Assembly (NCBI RefSeq): GCF_024500045.1
Contig: NZ_JTEO01000005.1
Coordinates: forward strand, 62,001 to 126,000
DNA: 64,000 nt
Reading direction: 5' to 3'
From: Methanolobus chelungpuianus
GTDB lineage: Archaea; Halobacteriota; Methanosarcinia; Methanosarcinales; Methanosarcinaceae
The position numbers were made by a program, and so were the translations under genes. Below are positions 18,709 to 29,023 of the stretch, piece after piece. Below the pieces are notes generated by a model that saw only the letters and a program-made list of their open reading frames with translations, was not told the origin of the DNA and made no database searches. The stretch's first letter is position 1. The number at the start of each line of letters is the position of its first letter.

Positions 18709-20724
18709 TTAGAAAATGCCTGCTCCGATAAAGAGTGCGGAGAACAGGATAGCGACCATGTTAACTACCTTGATAAGGGCGTTAAGAGCGGGTCCTGATG
18801 TGTCCTTGAATGGGTCGCCTACGGTGTCACCGACAACTGCTGCCTTGTGAGCATTGGAGCCTTTGCCACCGTACATGCCATCCTCGATGAGCTTCTTGGC
18901 ATTGTCCCATGCTCCTCCTCCGTTGTCCATTGTAAGGGCAAGCAGAAGACCGCATACGATGATACCGATAAGGAGGCCACCGAGTGCTGCAGGACCAAGC
19001 ACAAGTCCTACTATGAGCGGTACGAAGATAGCCAGGATACCGGGGACTGCCATCTCACGGATCGCGGCTGCGGTCACGATATCTACACACTTGCCGTATT
19101 CCGGCTTTGCAGTGCCTTCCATGATGCCCGGGATCTCCCTGAACTGGCGGCGCACCTCATTGACGATACCGAAGGCTGCCTTACCCACTGCCTGCATTGT
19201 GACGGCGGTGAATACGAAAGGAAGCAGTCCGCCTATGAACAGTCCCACAAGGACTACCGGCTGGTCAAGACTAAGATCCACGCCGCTTAAATCTACCTTG
19301 TGCCTGTAATCTGCGAACAGTGCCAGTGCACCGAGTGCTGCAGAACCAATGGCATATCCTTTTGTGACGGCTTTGGTGGTGTTCCCCACAGCGTCCAGGG
19401 AGTCTGTGACCTTGCGTACATTGGATGGCATACCTGCCATTTCCGCGATTCCGCCTGCGTTGTCAGTGATAGGTCCATAGGAGTCAAGGGCAACGATTAT
19501 ACCGGTGGTGGAGAGCATTGCTGCTGCTGCTATTGCGATACCGTATAGACCGACTGCGGGGTCTGTAGCTCCCCCTACAACGAAGAAGGATGCAAGGATA
19601 CCGATCACAATTGCTACTACCGGGAGTGCTGTGCTCTCAAAGCCCATTGCAAGACCGGAGATGACGTTGGTTCCCGCACCGGTCTCGGAAGCCTTTGAGA
19701 TAAGCTTGACAGGGCGGAATGATTTGGAGGTGTAGTACTCTGTGAATACCACCATCAGTACCATTATGGCAATGCCTACGAGGGCTGCATAGTAGAACTT
19801 CATGTCACCCATGAGGGATGTTGTAACAAAGTAGAATGCGATCAGTGAGAGTACCGCAGAGCCTGCGACACCCTTGTACAGCGCATTCATGATGTTACCA
19901 CTGCTTCCAACTTTTACGAAGAACACGGATATGATGGAAGCAAAGATTGCAACCGCACCGAGTATGAGCGGATAGAGGACCGCGTTGGGATACGAGGATA
20001 TGATGATCGAACCAAGGAGCATTGAAGCAAGTACTGTGACCACATATGTTTCGAAGAGGTCGGCACCCATGCCTGCGCAGTCACCGACGTTGTCACCGAC
20101 GTTGTCGGCAATCACGGCTGCGTTACGGGGGTCATCCTCGGGGATACCGGCCTCGATCTTACCGACAAGGTCTGCACCGACATCTGCCGCCTTTGTGAAT
20201 ATACCTCCGCCAACCCTGGCAAAGAGACTGATAAGACTTGCACCGAAACCAAAACCAATCACAAGGTCCACATCACCGTAAAGGATGTAGAAGCTGCTGG
20301 TACCCAGCAAGGCAAGACCCACCACTGCAAGACCTGTGACCGCTCCGCCGCGGAATGCAACGGACATGGCCTTCTGCAGGCCTTTGGATGCAGCCTGTGA
20401 TGTCCTGACATTAGCCCTGACAGAAACGTTCATACCAATGTATCCGGCCAGTGCAGAGCTTATTGCACCTGCAAGGAAACCGACAGCGATCTTAGTTCCG
20501 TCCTCGAGCAGGAAGAAGATAAGTGCTGCAAGTATCACGGCCACTACGGCTATGGTCTTGTACTGACGGTTCAAGTATGCCATCGCACCCTCCTGGATGG
20601 CGCCTGCTATTTCCTGCATCCTTTGGTTGCCGGCATCCTCTTTAAGGATACTGCGCGCAAAGATCCCAGCAAATAACAAACTGATCAGACCAGCAAGAGG
20701 GGCAAGATAAATTAAAGATTCCAT
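18709..20724 (-). CDS. hppA: Membrane-bound proton-pumping pyrophosphatase, K+-independent type
   Basis: Hydrolyses pyrophosphate and pumps protons across the membrane. The 671-residue protein has about 16 membrane segments. Substrate-site motifs are visible: [40 protein letters not shown] and [17 protein letters not shown]. The residue that separates the two subfamilies is Lys451 in [19 protein letters not shown]+-dependent enzymes have Ala there, so this is the K+-independent, proton-pumping class. The ATG follows GAGGAGTTAT. The C-terminal end is complete. Confidence 0.96.
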   Translation of the reverse strand: MESLIYLAPLAGLISLLFAGIFARSILKEDAGNQRMQEIAGAIQEGAMAYLNRQYKTIAVVAVILAALIFFLLEDGTKIAVGFLAGAISSALAGYIGMNVSVRANVRTSQAASKGLQKAMSVAFRGGAVTGLAVVGLALLGTSSFYILYGDVDLVIGFGFGASLISLFARVGGGIFTKAADVGADLVGKIEAGIPEDDPRNAAVIADNVGDNVGDCAGMGADLFETYVVTVLASMLLGSIIISSYPNAVLYPLILGAVAIFASIISVFFVKVGSSGNIMNALYKGVAGSAVLSLIAFYFVTTSLMGDMKFYYAALVGIAIMVLMVVFTEYYTSKSFRPVKLISKASETGAGTNVISGLAMGFESTALPVVAIVIGILASFFVVGGATDPAVGLYGIAIAAAAMLSTTGIIVALDSYGPITDNAGGIAEMAGMPSNVRKVTDSLDAVGNTTKAVTKGYAIGSAALGALALFADYRHKVDLSGVDLSLDQPVVLVGLFIGGLLPFVFTAVTMQAVGKAAFGIVNEVRRQFREIPGIMEGTAKPEYGKCVDIVTAAAIREMAVPGILAIFVPLIVGLVLGPAALGGLLIGIIVCGLLLALTMDNGGGAWDNAKKLIEDGMYGGKGSNAHKAAVVGDTVGDPFKDTSGPALNALIKVVNMVAILFSALFIGAGIF

Positions 20725-20799
20725 ATTATAACTCCTCTCAATATACTTCTGTTGCGAATTGTAAATCTGTTCACTCTTTATGTATAAGTGTTAACCGGG

Positions 20800-20829
20800 G
20801 CAACAAACCACTGCTGGATGGCTTGTTGC
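20800..20829 (-). promoter_or_regulatory. Hairpin in the predicted 5' leader of hppA
   Basis: GCAACAA (20800-20806) pairs with TTGTTGC (20823-20829) around a 16-base loop. It lies between a minus-strand TATA-like run (TTTAAATATAATATA, about 20864-20880) and the hppA start, so it would be in the mRNA leader. Role unknown. Confidence 0.35.
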
Positions 20830-20932
20830 ATAATTATTAAACAATTACCGGCTATAATAGAGATATATTATATTTAAAGGTAGGCTGAATTACGCCACCT
20901 TCGATATGAACTTATCGATTGGTTACCGGGCT

Positions 20933-21388
20933 TTAAATTCCGCCGCCTATTTGCGTTAGTTCGAATTCTATGCTATCAGGTACATCGACCCTGAACACGA
21001 AGACATTGTACCTCAGTTTCCTTGCAGCAGCCACTGCATTCTTTTCCTCTGGAGAGAGGATGCCGTCTGCGTTTGCGATACAGAATGACTTTTTGCCATT
21101 GTTTACAAGGAAATCAAAATACCGCCCGAAATCACGCAGGAATCCCATGAGCTCTTCCAGTTCGTCCCACTTCTCACACATATGGATATGCTTGGTTGCG
21201 GAATTGTTCACGTACCAGTCGCGACTCATGTAAGGATACTTGTCATACTGTTCCTTGAGTTCATCACGGGCTTTCGAAATAACAGTAGTGTCACCTCTGA
21301 TGTCAACCCATTTCCATCCCTGCTGGGAGAAATATCTTGAAGCAACGATCACAACTACCTTATCCATATCCTGTTTTTCCAGTTTCAT
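20933..21388 (-). CDS. Conserved-looking protein of unknown function
   Basis: A 151-residue soluble protein that I do not recognise. It alternates strand and helix (KVVVIVASRYFSQQGWKWVD, then VFVFRVDVPDSIEFEL near the end), contains two Trp-rich turns, and ends in GGGI. The start is supported by AGGTGGTC before the ATG; the gene begins 8 bp after the upstream DHPS-related gene, suggesting a shared transcript. No catalytic pattern or membrane segment is visible. Confidence 0.75.
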   Translation of the reverse strand: MKLEKQDMDKVVVIVASRYFSQQGWKWVDIRGDTTVISKARDELKEQYDKYPYMSRDWYVNNSATKHIHMCEKWDELEELMGFLRDFGRYFDFLVNNGKKSFCIANADGILSPEEKNAVAAARKLRYNVFVFRVDVPDSIEFELTQIGGGI

Positions 21389-21396
21389 ACGACCAC

Positions 21397-22875
21397 CTAA
21401 AAATCATCGTCCTGTGAATAGCTCCTGTTGAATTTAAGAGCTATCTCGGCTTTTTTAAGCTCCCTGCCAAGATATCCGGCATGTTCTAGCCTTGAGATAA
21501 GACCCCTGTCGATAAGCGTGTCCATCACAGCAGCAGCGGTCTTCCCGACCACCGACATAGTGTCATGCTCTGCAAGGATGAGCCCCCCATTGCCATTCTC
21601 ATCAGGGATTATGCCTATCCTTACGCTGCCAGCCGGGTCAAGCTTCCACATCCTGCCTGATCGGGCCTCTGTGAAGTCCTCAGGCAGGACAGCGTCAATG
21701 CGTCTTCTTTTTTCCTTTATCCCCATCAGGTCTATGCCAAGATCCTTGGGGGAGCTGTCCCTTTCATGCGCCAGCAGCATCATAAGGGATGCCCTGCTGA
21801 GCTCTATTATAGAACCCTGGGCCTTGTTGCTGTACTCAGGCGTGAAGAGTATGCTGGCACCCACATCAGTTCCGATACCGCAAAGGGTAGCATTGGCACC
21901 TGCGGAATCTGCGTCCAGGAGTTCCGTGACATTCCCTACCCCGAAGAACACAGGGACATCCGGGTAAAGGCAATGGAACTCCTTGTACCTTACTAAAGAA
22001 TCAACGATGCCGTGTCCTATTGGATCAAGCACCGGATCAGCTATTATTCTCTTGATGCCTGCCTGCCTGGCTGCAGCGATGTTCCTCCGAAGACTCTCAA
22101 GGCCTTCATCAGGGTCCGGGATGACCACTGCCGGCACACCTGAAGCTGCAATATACGGACCAAGAACGGCGATATTACTGCTGTCCAGGCTGAGTACCAT
22201 ATCCACGCCTGTTTCCAGGGCCCGCATAAGAAGCTCCGTGTCGAGGGTATCTATGCTGACAGGCAGCCGGGTCACAGACCGGGCAATCCCGATGGCACGC
22301 TCTACGTCGTCAGGTGTCGCATGCAGTGAAGCGCCAAGGTCAATTATATCGGCACCTTTTGCCACAAAAGAGCTTATCTTCCTGACAAGAGCATCATTCT
22401 CCATTCCGGTGGCATTGACCACTTCCGCCATGACCTTCATCCGGCTGTTACCGCCCAGTTTGAGGCTTCCCAGCATCATCGCTGGTACTGCAACTTCCTC
22501 AAGCTCCCTGGCCTTCCCTATTGCCATCTCCCGCCTTAGGTCAACAAGCAGTTCGCACGCAGGAACCTGCTTTGAGAATTCTATGCTTCCGGCAAAGGGA
22601 AGCACATAGGACAGGTCATAAGCATGCTTGGGACCAAGGCGGATGCTGCATCCAAGCCGGGCCTCAGCTTTTGAGAAATCCCCGGATACCAGTCCGGGCA
22701 GGAAGATAATATCATAATCAAAGCGGGAAACATTTTTTTCAATGGCAGCCAGCAGCTTACCAGGAGTGATAAAAGCCGCTATCTTCGTATCAGCAACAAT
22801 GACATCAGCATTGTCACCCGCCGACTTCCTTACAGCCATCTCCGCCAGATGACCCGTGGCAACCAGTATCTTCAT
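21397..22875 (-). CDS. Dihydropteroate synthase-related protein (TIGR00284 family)
   Basis: A 492-residue protein of the archaeal DHPS-related family, thought to act in methanopterin (H4MPT) synthesis. An N-terminal DUF6513-like region (about 1-140: MKILVATGHLAEMAVRKSAG, DYDIIFLPGLVSGDFSK) precedes a pterin-binding TIM-barrel core (about 150-370) with KGADIIDLGASLHATPDDVE, RLPVSIDTLDTELL and IADPVLDPIGHGIVDSL. These match the strand ends that carry DHPS substrate residues. A C-terminal domain of about 110 residues follows. It lies downstream of ftsZ (97 bp) on the same strand. Confidence 0.88.
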   Translation of the reverse strand: MKILVATGHLAEMAVRKSAGDNADVIVADTKIAAFITPGKLLAAIEKNVSRFDYDIIFLPGLVSGDFSKAEARLGCSIRLGPKHAYDLSYVLPFAGSIEFSKQVPACELLVDLRREMAIGKARELEEVAVPAMMLGSLKLGGNSRMKVMAEVVNATGMENDALVRKISSFVAKGADIIDLGASLHATPDDVERAIGIARSVTRLPVSIDTLDTELLMRALETGVDMVLSLDSSNIAVLGPYIAASGVPAVVIPDPDEGLESLRRNIAAARQAGIKRIIADPVLDPIGHGIVDSLVRYKEFHCLYPDVPVFFGVGNVTELLDADSAGANATLCGIGTDVGASILFTPEYSNKAQGSIIELSRASLMMLLAHERDSSPKDLGIDLMGIKEKRRRIDAVLPEDFTEARSGRMWKLDPAGSVRIGIIPDENGNGGLILAEHDTMSVVGKTAAAVMDTLIDRGLISRLEHAGYLGRELKKAEIALKFNRSYSQDDDF

Positions 22876-22972
22876 GGTCCAAAATGGTAATGCTACCTGA
22901 TAAGAATATCCTTTTTAAAAAAGTTGCATGGCCGGGCCACTATGGCACGGCTGCAATTACTATCGATCCGGT

Positions 22973-24166
22973 TCAGTGGATAATATCGATAATTGATCCG
23001 CCTGCGTTCTTGGAGCTCATTGGCTCCACGACGGTACGCCTGGACTTGTTGATCGGGGTTGCTGCATGTGTTGCCTGCCTGTATGCCCTCGGAGGCTCAG
23101 CTGTTATGCTGGCTGCCCTTGTTTCGTACTGCGGACCAAGGACCTGTGCAGACTGGACGCCTGTCATGATTGCCATGACACGCACCTTGCCTTCGTACTC
23201 GTTGCTTATGCGTGCTCCCCAGATGACGTTAGCACTGGGTGACAGTTCATAGGTAAGTGATGCAGCGATCTCCTCGGCTTCCTTGAGGCTGAGGTCCGGG
23301 CCGCCGGTTATGTGTACAAGGCTGCCTGTTGCTCCCCTGTAGTCCACGTCAAGGAGCGGGTGGTTCAGTGCAGCGCGCACGACATCGTCGCTCTTGTCCT
23401 GGTTCTTGCTCTCGCCCACGAGCATGACGGCAACGCCGCCACAGCTCATGATAGCCCTGATATCAGCATAGTCAAGGTTGATGAGTGATGGCTTGGTGAT
23501 TGTCTCGGTTATACCCTTCACGGTTTCGGAGATGAGCTGGTCCATGACGGAGAAAGCCTGGTCAATCGGCAGGTTCGGTACATATTCCAGGAGCCTGTTG
23601 TTATCGAGGACTATAACTGTGTCTGCTGCACGGCGGAATTCCTCAAGGCCTTCCTCTGCCTTGACTGCCCTTGCCCTCTCAACCCTGAACGGACTGGAGA
23701 CCATACCTACAACAATAGCTCCCTGCTCCTTGGCAATATCAGCTACTACAGGAGCAACACCCGTACCGGTTCCGCCTCCCATACCTGCTGTGATGAAAAC
23801 GAGATCGGCGTTCTTGAAGACCTCTTCAAGCGTACCGCGCGCAAGTTCTGCTGCCTTGGCACCTACTTCGGGATAACCACCTGCACCAAGACCGCGGGTC
23901 AGTGTCTTGCCCACGAGGATCTTCTTGTCCGCACGGATGATATCAAGGTGCTGCTTGTCAGTGTTAATGGCTATTGTCTCGGCACCTTCGATCCCGATGT
24001 TATAGAGCCTGTTGATCGTATTGTTACCTGCACCGCCGCAACCTACGATAAGGATCCTCGGCTGTCCGAACATGTCGAACTGATCATCTACTGCGATCGT
24101 CTGGCGGTACTCTTTTTCCTTTTCGGTGTGTTTTAATGCTTCCTGGACTATCGACTGCACATTCAT
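22973..24166 (-). CDS. ftsZ: Cell division protein FtsZ
   Basis: Tubulin-like GTPase that forms the division ring. The 397-residue protein has the nucleotide-binding start [19 protein letters not shown], the tubulin signature [19 protein letters not shown], and the T7-loop region [16 protein letters not shown] needed for GTP hydrolysis. A flexible C-terminal tail ends in GGSIIDIIH, the typical archaeal FtsZ tail. It heads a minus-strand run ftsZ, DHPS-related gene, unknown gene. Confidence 0.97.
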   Translation of the reverse strand: MNVQSIVQEALKHTEKEKEYRQTIAVDDQFDMFGQPRILIVGCGGAGNNTINRLYNIGIEGAETIAINTDKQHLDIIRADKKILVGKTLTRGLGAGGYPEVGAKAAELARGTLEEVFKNADLVFITAGMGGGTGTGVAPVVADIAKEQGAIVVGMVSSPFRVERARAVKAEEGLEEFRRAADTVIVLDNNRLLEYVPNLPIDQAFSVMDQLISETVKGITETITKPSLINLDYADIRAIMSCGGVAVMLVGESKNQDKSDDVVRAALNHPLLDVDYRGATGSLVHITGGPDLSLKEAEEIAASLTYELSPSANVIWGARISNEYEGKVRVMAIMTGVQSAQVLGPQYETRAASITAEPPRAYRQATHAATPINKSRRTVVEPMSSKNAGGSIIDIIH

Positions 24167-24238
24167 CCCCTCACGGATATGTTACATCTCGGTATAGTAT
24201 GCGATTTTTGCTATTACTAGCTTATTGCTCAAACCATT

Positions 24239-24390
24239 CATCAACGTTTATCAACGTTTCATAATTCTGTGATTGCTATATTTCTTTCCTTGTTTTTATA
24301 CTTATGCTTTTATGGAACTTAAGTATGTGTGCAGGTGAAGCTAGCCATCCGTCATAGATGGAAACACAACTTTGCTCAGGGTTGTGATCA
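24239..24390. other. Intergenic region between ftsZ and the site-2 protease: repeat and paired hairpins
   Basis: The 487-bp gap holds a tandem direct repeat ATCAACGTTT at about 24239-24258, a TATA-like word usable on either strand (TTTTTATAC, 24293-24301), and two adjacent hairpins. These are CCATC/GATGG (24345-24361, 7-base loop) and CACAAC/GTTGTG (24365-24386, 10-base loop). These could be a leader, an operator or a small RNA. The rest of the gap is AT-rich with several TATA-like runs before the protease gene. Confidence 0.3.
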
Positions 24391-24653
24391 CAGAACCATG
24401 GCGCGTAACAAACATGGATTGCTTCATATTTAAAAATAGTTATATATAAGTATATCTAAGCATTTCCACAAAAGTATCTGTAAATCAGGATGAAGTAACT
24501 GGCAGGTACATCTATATATACATATGCCCTTATGTTACCTCACCTTTGAAAAGGGGCCAGTGGAAAATTCCAATATTGAAGCACCGACTTATGATCAAGA
24601 AACTACTGACGTTAATATATAAACTATAATCAAAACCTCAACGGAGAGTTTTT

Positions 24654-26405
24654 TTGAACACTACTATCGCACTTACAGTCTTTTTGCTGTACTGGCTATT
24701 TGTCATCACCCTCAAAAGGCGAGGGATACTGGAAAAGTACAACATAAGCACATACGGGCCCGTCCTGATGATCAGGACGACAAGAGGCCTTGGCCTCCTT
24801 GACAAGCTTGCCACACCTAAGAGAGCCTGGAGGATCTATGCGGACATAGGTATCAGACTTATGTTCATCGGCATGATAGCAATGTTCCTTATTGTCATAC
24901 TCTCCGACATTGCACTGCTGAGCTCCATAGGCACCAACAGCATCGCAGAGCCGGGCAAATTCAACGAGGCAAGGAACATATTCCTCATACCGGGTGTCAA
25001 TGAGTTCATACCGCTCACCTGGGGGATAATTGCACTCATAGTGACACTCGTGGTCCATGAGTTCTCACATGCAATACTTTGCAGGGTTGAGAACATCCGT
25101 GTAAAGTCCATGGGTATCCTGCTCGCGCTCGTACCCATAGGGGGCTTTGCCGAGCCTGATGATAAGGAACTTTTCGGTAGAGAGGACGATGACGAAGATG
25201 ACAGGCCGGACCCTTACGGCGACCGCAGGCTGGGGATAAGGATATACGATGATGAAGAGCCTGTTAAAAAGAGAGCCGCTCCTGATAAAATGGCAACCCG
25301 CACCCAGAGGGCCCGCATACTTGCAGCCGGCGTTATGGCTAACTTCGTTGTGACCCTCATTGCCTTCTCATTGCTCTTTGGCCCTGTGCTGGGCGCAGTC
25401 TCACCTCTCGGAAACGCGATGATAGTTGACGTGGATGAGGGCTCATCTGCCTACGCTGCAGGACTGCGTCCGGGAATGGTCATCACACAGCTGGATGGGA
25501 CCAGTGTAAGCAACGTTAATGAAGTCCTTCTTTACCTGGACTCTGTTGAAACAGGCTCCACAGTACAAGTCCATGCCGCGACAGACAGGGTTGTGTCTAT
25601 ATATGCAGCTGAGGTCATGGACATCGAGCCTGAAACAAGAGGTGTACAGATACAGGGTGTTATCGACGGATCACCTGCACAGGCAGCAGGACTTGAAGAG
25701 GGCATGTACATCCGCAGCATGGATGGGCAGGAGATACGGACCGTTTCAGACTTCATGGCATTCATGGATACGACCGTTTCAGGCCAGACAATCTTGATAG
25801 AGACTGCCATTTACACTGATGACGATATCCCTGAGACTCCAGGAGAAGTGACAATACAGCTGGCAGCTCACCCCGACCAGGGCGTTTCAAAGGGTTTCCT
25901 CGGAGTCTACACCGGGGGCGACGGGTATGTGAAAACACCTCTTGGCTTCTCAGTAGGCGAGTTCCCTGCACGTGAGTACCTCGATCTCCTCAGGGACATA
26001 CCGGGTATGCTTACAGGTGCAGCAGGATGGATCATCCTTCTGGGTCTTCCGATAATAGGATTTGCAGGCGAGGGATTCCCGGGGTTCAGTGGTACCCTGG
26101 CCCAATTCTATGAGCCCGTAGGCTGGGCCGAGCCTCTTGGCATAGGTCTGTTCTGGATAGCAAATGCACTGCTCTGGATTGGATGGCTCAACTTCTATGT
26201 GGGACTGTTCAACTGCCTGCCTGCGGTTCCGCTTGACGGGGGCCACGTGTTCAGGGACTACCTGCACGCAGCCATCTCCCGCATCACGGACAACGAGACA
26301 AAGGCCGAGCGCCTGTCAGCTGCCATAACGGCTACATTCGCACTGCTGATACTGATGTCCTTCCTTCTGATGATATTCGGACCGTACATGGTGCACGGGT
26401 TCTGA
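24654..26405 (+). CDS. Site-2 protease family membrane metalloprotease with PDZ domains
   Basis: A 583-residue intramembrane zinc protease (M50). The active-site helix reads VVHEFSHAIL with H135-E136 and H139, and the third ligand lies in LPAVPLDGGHVFRDY near residue 525. Between them is a cytoplasmic acidic insert (REDDDEDDRPDPYGDRRLG) and two PDZ-like domains (about 255-420) with GSSAYAAGLRPGMVI and GSPAQAAGLEEGMYI. The start is a TTG after CGGAGAG. Proteases of this class usually release membrane-bound regulators; the substrate here is unknown. It may form an operon with the downstream potassium genes (65 bp gap). Confidence 0.92.
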   Translation: MNTTIALTVFLLYWLFVITLKRRGILEKYNISTYGPVLMIRTTRGLGLLDKLATPKRAWRIYADIGIRLMFIGMIAMFLIVILSDIALLSSIGTNSIAEPGKFNEARNIFLIPGVNEFIPLTWGIIALIVTLVVHEFSHAILCRVENIRVKSMGILLALVPIGGFAEPDDKELFGREDDDEDDRPDPYGDRRLGIRIYDDEEPVKKRAAPDKMATRTQRARILAAGVMANFVVTLIAFSLLFGPVLGAVSPLGNAMIVDVDEGSSAYAAGLRPGMVITQLDGTSVSNVNEVLLYLDSVETGSTVQVHAATDRVVSIYAAEVMDIEPETRGVQIQGVIDGSPAQAAGLEEGMYIRSMDGQEIRTVSDFMAFMDTTVSGQTILIETAIYTDDDIPETPGEVTIQLAAHPDQGVSKGFLGVYTGGDGYVKTPLGFSVGEFPAREYLDLLRDIPGMLTGAAGWIILLGLPIIGFAGEGFPGFSGTLAQFYEPVGWAEPLGIGLFWIANALLWIGWLNFYVGLFNCLPAVPLDGGHVFRDYLHAAISRITDNETKAERLSAAITATFALLILMSFLLMIFGPYMVHGF

Positions 26406-26470
26406 AGAATGGAAATAAATCATGCAGTAAGTGTCTGAAGAAAAATCACTAAGTTCAAAGGACCGATATC

Positions 26471-27481
26471 ATGCAAAGAAGATTGTGGTACAGAACGATC
26501 CTGAGGTCCTTTTTACTTACATTTTTTGTTGTCCTGGTCTATCTGTTGATCTTCATCAACATCATGGAATATGAACAGCAGTATGACCATGCGAACTTCG
26601 TGGATGGCACATACTGGGTTATGGCCACTATCACAACAGTGGGATACGGAGACATTGTATTTACATCAGCCGCAGGAAAGTTCTTTTCCATACTGGTGCA
26701 GCTCTCAGGCATCCCTGTTGTTTTCGGACTTCTTTTCAATCTTCTTCTGTCACCTTTGCTGGAAAGGAACATACGTCCCAGTATGCCGGTCAAAAGCCCC
26801 AGGAAGCTCTCAGAGCACATAATCATCTGCGGATACAATAATCTGGTCGAGACGCTCCTGGAGGAACTGAGCGAGAACAATGTTCCCTATGTACTCATAG
26901 AGGAAGAGGAAGAAAAGGTGAAAGATCTTCTCAAACGCAACATCAATGTTGTCCAAGGGAATCTTTCCGATGAGACGACATTCAGGAACGTGCATATTGA
27001 AAAAGCCAGCTTTGTGCTGGTCAACCGTTCCGATGAGGTCAATGCAAATATCATACTGACGGTTCGCAGTATGAGCGACATCAAGATCATTGCCATAGCC
27101 GAGGACAAAGCGAATAAGAAATACATGAAATATGCAGGTGCAACGAGTGTGATATCCCCAAAGGAGCTGTTTGGAAGGTTCATTGCAAGAAAAGCCGCAG
27201 ATCCTTTCCTAAGAAGACTTACGGGCGCTACGGAATTCTTAGAGGGAATTGCTATTGCAGAATTTCCCGTCTATCCCAAAAGCCCTCTTAACGGCAAGAC
27301 CATCAAAGAAGCAGCTATCCGTGAGAAGACAGGCTCCAACGTGGTAGGGGTGTGGAAAAGCGGAGCACTTTCCTTTGATGTGGAGCCGGGAGACGTTATC
27401 AGAGAAAGTTCCGTACTCCTGGCCACAGGCACCCCTAAACAACTTTCCGAGCTCAGGAAACTTACGCAGCAGACCAGATGA
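26471..27481 (+). CDS. Two-TM potassium channel with RCK (TrkA) domain, MthK-like
   Basis: A ligand-gated potassium channel subunit of 336 residues. The pore has two membrane helices around residues 10-30 and 70-92 and the selectivity filter TTVGYGD at 55-61. It is followed by an RCK/TrkA-N domain beginning HIIICGYNNLVETLLEEL (Rossmann fold, about 115-235) and a TrkA-C domain (about 255-335). The architecture is that of MthK. Its stop overlaps the next gene's start by 4 bases (ATGA), so the two are translationally coupled. Confidence 0.93.
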   Translation: MQRRLWYRTILRSFLLTFFVVLVYLLIFINIMEYEQQYDHANFVDGTYWVMATITTVGYGDIVFTSAAGKFFSILVQLSGIPVVFGLLFNLLLSPLLERNIRPSMPVKSPRKLSEHIIICGYNNLVETLLEELSENNVPYVLIEEEEEKVKDLLKRNINVVQGNLSDETTFRNVHIEKASFVLVNRSDEVNANIILTVRSMSDIKIIAIAEDKANKKYMKYAGATSVISPKELFGRFIARKAADPFLRRLTGATEFLEGIAIAEFPVYPKSPLNGKTIKEAAIREKTGSNVVGVWKSGALSFDVEPGDVIRESSVLLATGTPKQLSELRKLTQQTR

Positions 27482-28170
27482 TCCTTATGAAAGCAGAAGA
27501 TGGGCACATAATAGTACTCGGATGCGGAGATGTAGGGAAGCATGCCGCCCAGACGCTGAAATATTCAGGCCTGGAGTTCATTGTCATCGATTCTGATCCC
27601 TGGGCTTTTGAAGATGCTGATTATGAGCATCTTGTTGGCAACGCCACGGACGAGGACGCACTTAAAAAAGCAGGCATTGAAACTGCCTCAACCGTCATCA
27701 TCGCTTTGAATAACGACACGGACGTGATATTTGCAACGCTCATTGCAAGGGGACTTAACCCCGAATCGACCATCCTTGCGCGTGCAAACTCATACAAATC
27801 CATTGACAAGATCTATAAGGCCGGAGCTGACTATGTAGCTGCCCTTTCCATTGTGGCAGGACAGATGCTTGCAAGAATGACCTCACGCTGCATCGAGATG
27901 TCCTGCCGGAAAATAGATGAGGATATCATGCTTTATGAAGGCATTGAGATCGAAAAGCACACTATCGGCAGCGAGCATGACATCGTTGATAGGCCCGTGG
28001 CAGAGATCGGATTGAGAGAGCGTTTTGGATGCACACTTATAGGGATTGAGAGGCAGGGTAATATTATCACAGATATACTCCCGTCAACTGTCATATTAAA
28101 AGATGATATCATTGCAGTGATTGGTACAAAACAGGCTATCAGCCTCTTTAAATACAAGTACGTGAAGTGA
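27478..28170 (+). CDS. TrkA/RCK-domain potassium regulatory protein
   Basis: A 230-residue soluble protein with a TrkA-N Rossmann domain (IIVLGCGDVGKHAAQTLKYS, acidic strand end FIVIDSD) and a TrkA-C domain (about 145-228). It has no membrane segment. Its coupling to the channel gene suggests it forms mixed or separate RCK rings on the same channel; a link to a Trk transporter elsewhere is the alternative. Confidence 0.9.
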   Translation: MILMKAEDGHIIVLGCGDVGKHAAQTLKYSGLEFIVIDSDPWAFEDADYEHLVGNATDEDALKKAGIETASTVIIALNNDTDVIFATLIARGLNPESTILARANSYKSIDKIYKAGADYVAALSIVAGQMLARMTSRCIEMSCRKIDEDIMLYEGIEIEKHTIGSEHDIVDRPVAEIGLRERFGCTLIGIERQGNIITDILPSTVILKDDIIAVIGTKQAISLFKYKYVK

Positions 28171-28216
28171 TAAGCGGACAGACTAAAAAGTCATCATTGC
28201 AAAAAGGAGCCTACTG

Positions 28217-28966
28217 ATGGAGAACATATTCCTTATTATCACGGTGTTTATCACATCAGTCCTGTTCTCCATGCTCGGGATAGGAGGAGCTATATTTTAC
28301 GTGCCTTTCTTCTACGGGACAGGCATGGAGCTGCTTAATGCGATCACCACAGCCCTGCTGCTCAACATTGTGACTTCAGGCTCTGCAGCCACACTCTATC
28401 TGCGGAAGAAAATGGTGGATCTGCAGGCGGCAGTGCCCCTGATACTGTTCGCTGCCATAGGCACACAGATAGGAGGATATCTTGCAAGACTTACTCCGGT
28501 GGATGTGCTGCTCTTCCTTTTCAGTATCCAGATGATCTTTATCGGAGCAGAGATGCTTTTTGCCCGTTTTGAGAAATACTATAAGGGTAAAGAGATCTCA
28601 GGGAAAAAGAAAAAGTTTCTGGTAACAGGCGGAGGGCTTATCATAGGCATTCTCTCCGGTCTCCTGGGTGTGGGCGGTGGCTCTTTCGTGGTCCCTATGC
28701 TCATTATCATGGGATACGGTATCAAATGCGCCGCTGCAACCTCCGGATTCGTTGTGGTCTTTGCATCCCTGTCTGCTTTTCTGGCACATGTATGGACATG
28801 GGAGCCTGACATAACACTGGTGCTCTACATAATAGTGGCATCTTTCCTTGGGGCACAGGTAGGCTCAAGACTTATGTATAGCAGGGTCAAGGCAGATACC
28901 CTTAGAAAGATATTAGGAGTCCTGCTGTTGATCATGGCAGCAAGGATCCTGACAGGACTGCTTTAA
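28217..28966 (+). CDS. TauE/SafE family membrane permease
   Basis: A 249-residue membrane protein with about eight hydrophobic segments and the duplicated motif of this family: SMLGIGGAIFYVPFFYGTG in the first half and GLLGVGGGSFVVPMLIIMG in the second. TauE/SafE proteins are thought to export sulfite, sulfoacetate or other small anions. It lies 46 bp after the RCK gene, in the same direction, not beside the sulfur locus at 46-55 kb. The substrate cannot be told. Confidence 0.9.
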   Translation: MENIFLIITVFITSVLFSMLGIGGAIFYVPFFYGTGMELLNAITTALLLNIVTSGSAATLYLRKKMVDLQAAVPLILFAAIGTQIGGYLARLTPVDVLLFLFSIQMIFIGAEMLFARFEKYYKGKEISGKKKKFLVTGGGLIIGILSGLLGVGGGSFVVPMLIIMGYGIKCAAATSGFVVVFASLSAFLAHVWTWEPDITLVLYIIVASFLGAQVGSRLMYSRVKADTLRKILGVLLLIMAARILTGLL

Positions 28967-29023
28967 TAGAACAGTGTTGATAGAAACCTTTAATACAGTA
29001 GGTATCAATCAGTACTTCCCTGT

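Noticed and set aside
24345-24361. 5-bp stem with a 7-base loop resembling a tRNA anticodon arm
   Set aside because: No T at the position before the putative anticodon, and no acceptor or T arm around it.
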